From Spirochaetia bacterium (GTDB lineage Bacteria; Spirochaetota; Leptospiria; Turneriellales; JAOUOS01), in NCBI GenBank assembly GCA_029880265.1, contig JAOUOT010000001.1, positions 145,485 through 209,484 of the forward strand: a stretch of 64,000 nucleotides of DNA, written 5' to 3'. The translations under genes and the position numbers were made by a program. Below the pieces are notes generated by a model that made no database searches, was not told where the DNA came from, and saw nothing but the letters and a program-made list of their open reading frames with translations. Shown here in pieces: positions 63,824-64,000 of this stretch (the stretch's first letter is position 1; each line of letters begins with the position of its first letter).

Positions 63824-64000
63824 ATCTGGCCTTTCGTAGAAGGTATATCGTCTTTTCTTGAAGAATCAAAAGATACGGCGTTTCTAAAGGCAAAACCAAG
63901 GGCCTTAAAAATAGATTCATGAATATGATGACGATTCTCGCCGCATTGCACAAGAATATGAAGATTCATGGCGGCATGAATTGAAAGTTTATGTAAAAAT
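63820..64000 (-). CDS. hisB: Imidazoleglycerol-phosphate dehydratase (C-terminal part only)
   Basis: Open to the right edge. The last 59 complete codons read the HisB C-terminus: [20 protein letters not shown] with metal-binding His pair, then [14 protein letters not shown] and a final IPSTKG. The stop (TGA 63822-63820) overlaps hisH. Whether an N-terminal HisN phosphatase is fused cannot be seen; the upstream part lies outside the window. Confidence 0.93.
   Translation of the reverse strand, partial: FLHKLSIHAAMNLHILVQCGENRHHIHESIFKALGFAFRNAVSFDSSRKDDIPSTKGQI

Overview
The window is AT-rich, densely packed DNA from a motile, Gram-negative-type (diderm) bacterium, most likely a spirochaete (Spirochaetota, perhaps a leptospira-like lineage). 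The support is: an flgN-flgK-flgL-fliW-csrA operon whose FlgK (635 aa) and FlgL (418 aa) are long in the spirochaetal manner; SpoVG; LpxA together with a beta-barrel outer-membrane-type protein; a yajC-X-secD-secF operon; and a GldG/DUF4340-type ABC exporter cluster. This is inference from gene content. There is no rRNA or tRNA gene in the window to confirm it.

Layout. 1-5.9 kb: two tandem, closely related hybrid sensor kinases (the first cut by the window edge) and a convergent chemoreceptor with a nitrate/nitrite-sensing-type (NIT) input domain. 6-10.5 kb: late flagellar operon with its FliW/CsrA checkpoint, behind a candidate sigma-28 promoter. 10.5-19.8 kb: a DNA glycosylase, DoxX-like protein, PBP1A, DnaX, an orphan protein, and the fliO-P-Q-R export-gate operon. 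19.9-29.6 kb: purA, pgsA, tgt, a K+ channel, an outer-membrane-like protein, a Ca2+/Na+ antiporter and secF-secD-X-yajC. 29.6-31.7 kb: an accessory AT-rich patch with an orphan ribbon-helix-helix-like protein and two small CARDB-like lipoprotein genes, the second with a damaged start. 31.8-39.4 kb: a cyclophilin, argC, speD (with a structured leader), an aldo/keto reductase, cytochrome c, lexA, phosphopentomutase, larE and a SET-domain protein. 39.5-43.7 kb: a DUF1858 protein behind an FNR-like palindrome, lpxA, a membrane Fe-S oxidoreductase, a 118-bp MITE-like repeat and a fatty-acid hydroxylase-like gene. 43.7-47.5 kb: an RRM protein and a compact heme d1 biosynthesis cluster (nirJ-nirF-fused nirDL-type siroheme decarboxylase). 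48-54.4 kb: spoVG, a zinc-ribbon protein, a biotin carboxylase plus divergent carboxyltransferase pair, and ilvD. 54.4-59.8 kb: a TonB-like protein and the GldG/DUF4340 ABC operon. 59.8-64 kb: secG, cheR-cheD, a HAD phosphatase and hisA-hisH-hisB (hisB cut by the window edge).

How the genes fit together. Motility and chemotaxis genes (flgN to csrA, fliOPQR, cheR, cheD, NIT-type MCP) are spread over the window. Protein export is represented by secD, secF, yajC and secG. The nir cluster, the NIT-type chemoreceptor, the DUF1858 protein with an FNR-like box, the c-type cytochrome and the membrane Fe-S oxidoreductase together suggest a lifestyle with nitrogen-oxide respiration, although no nitrite reductase structural gene (nirS) lies here.

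The most interesting points are the stand-alone heme d1 cluster, a nested stem structure in front of speD whose loop could pair with the Shine-Dalgarno sequence, the divergent carboxyltransferase, the double ribbon-helix-helix-like orphan, and an 89-codon open frame without an ordinary start codon upstream of PBP1A. No CRISPR array, prophage, integrase or transposase gene was seen.
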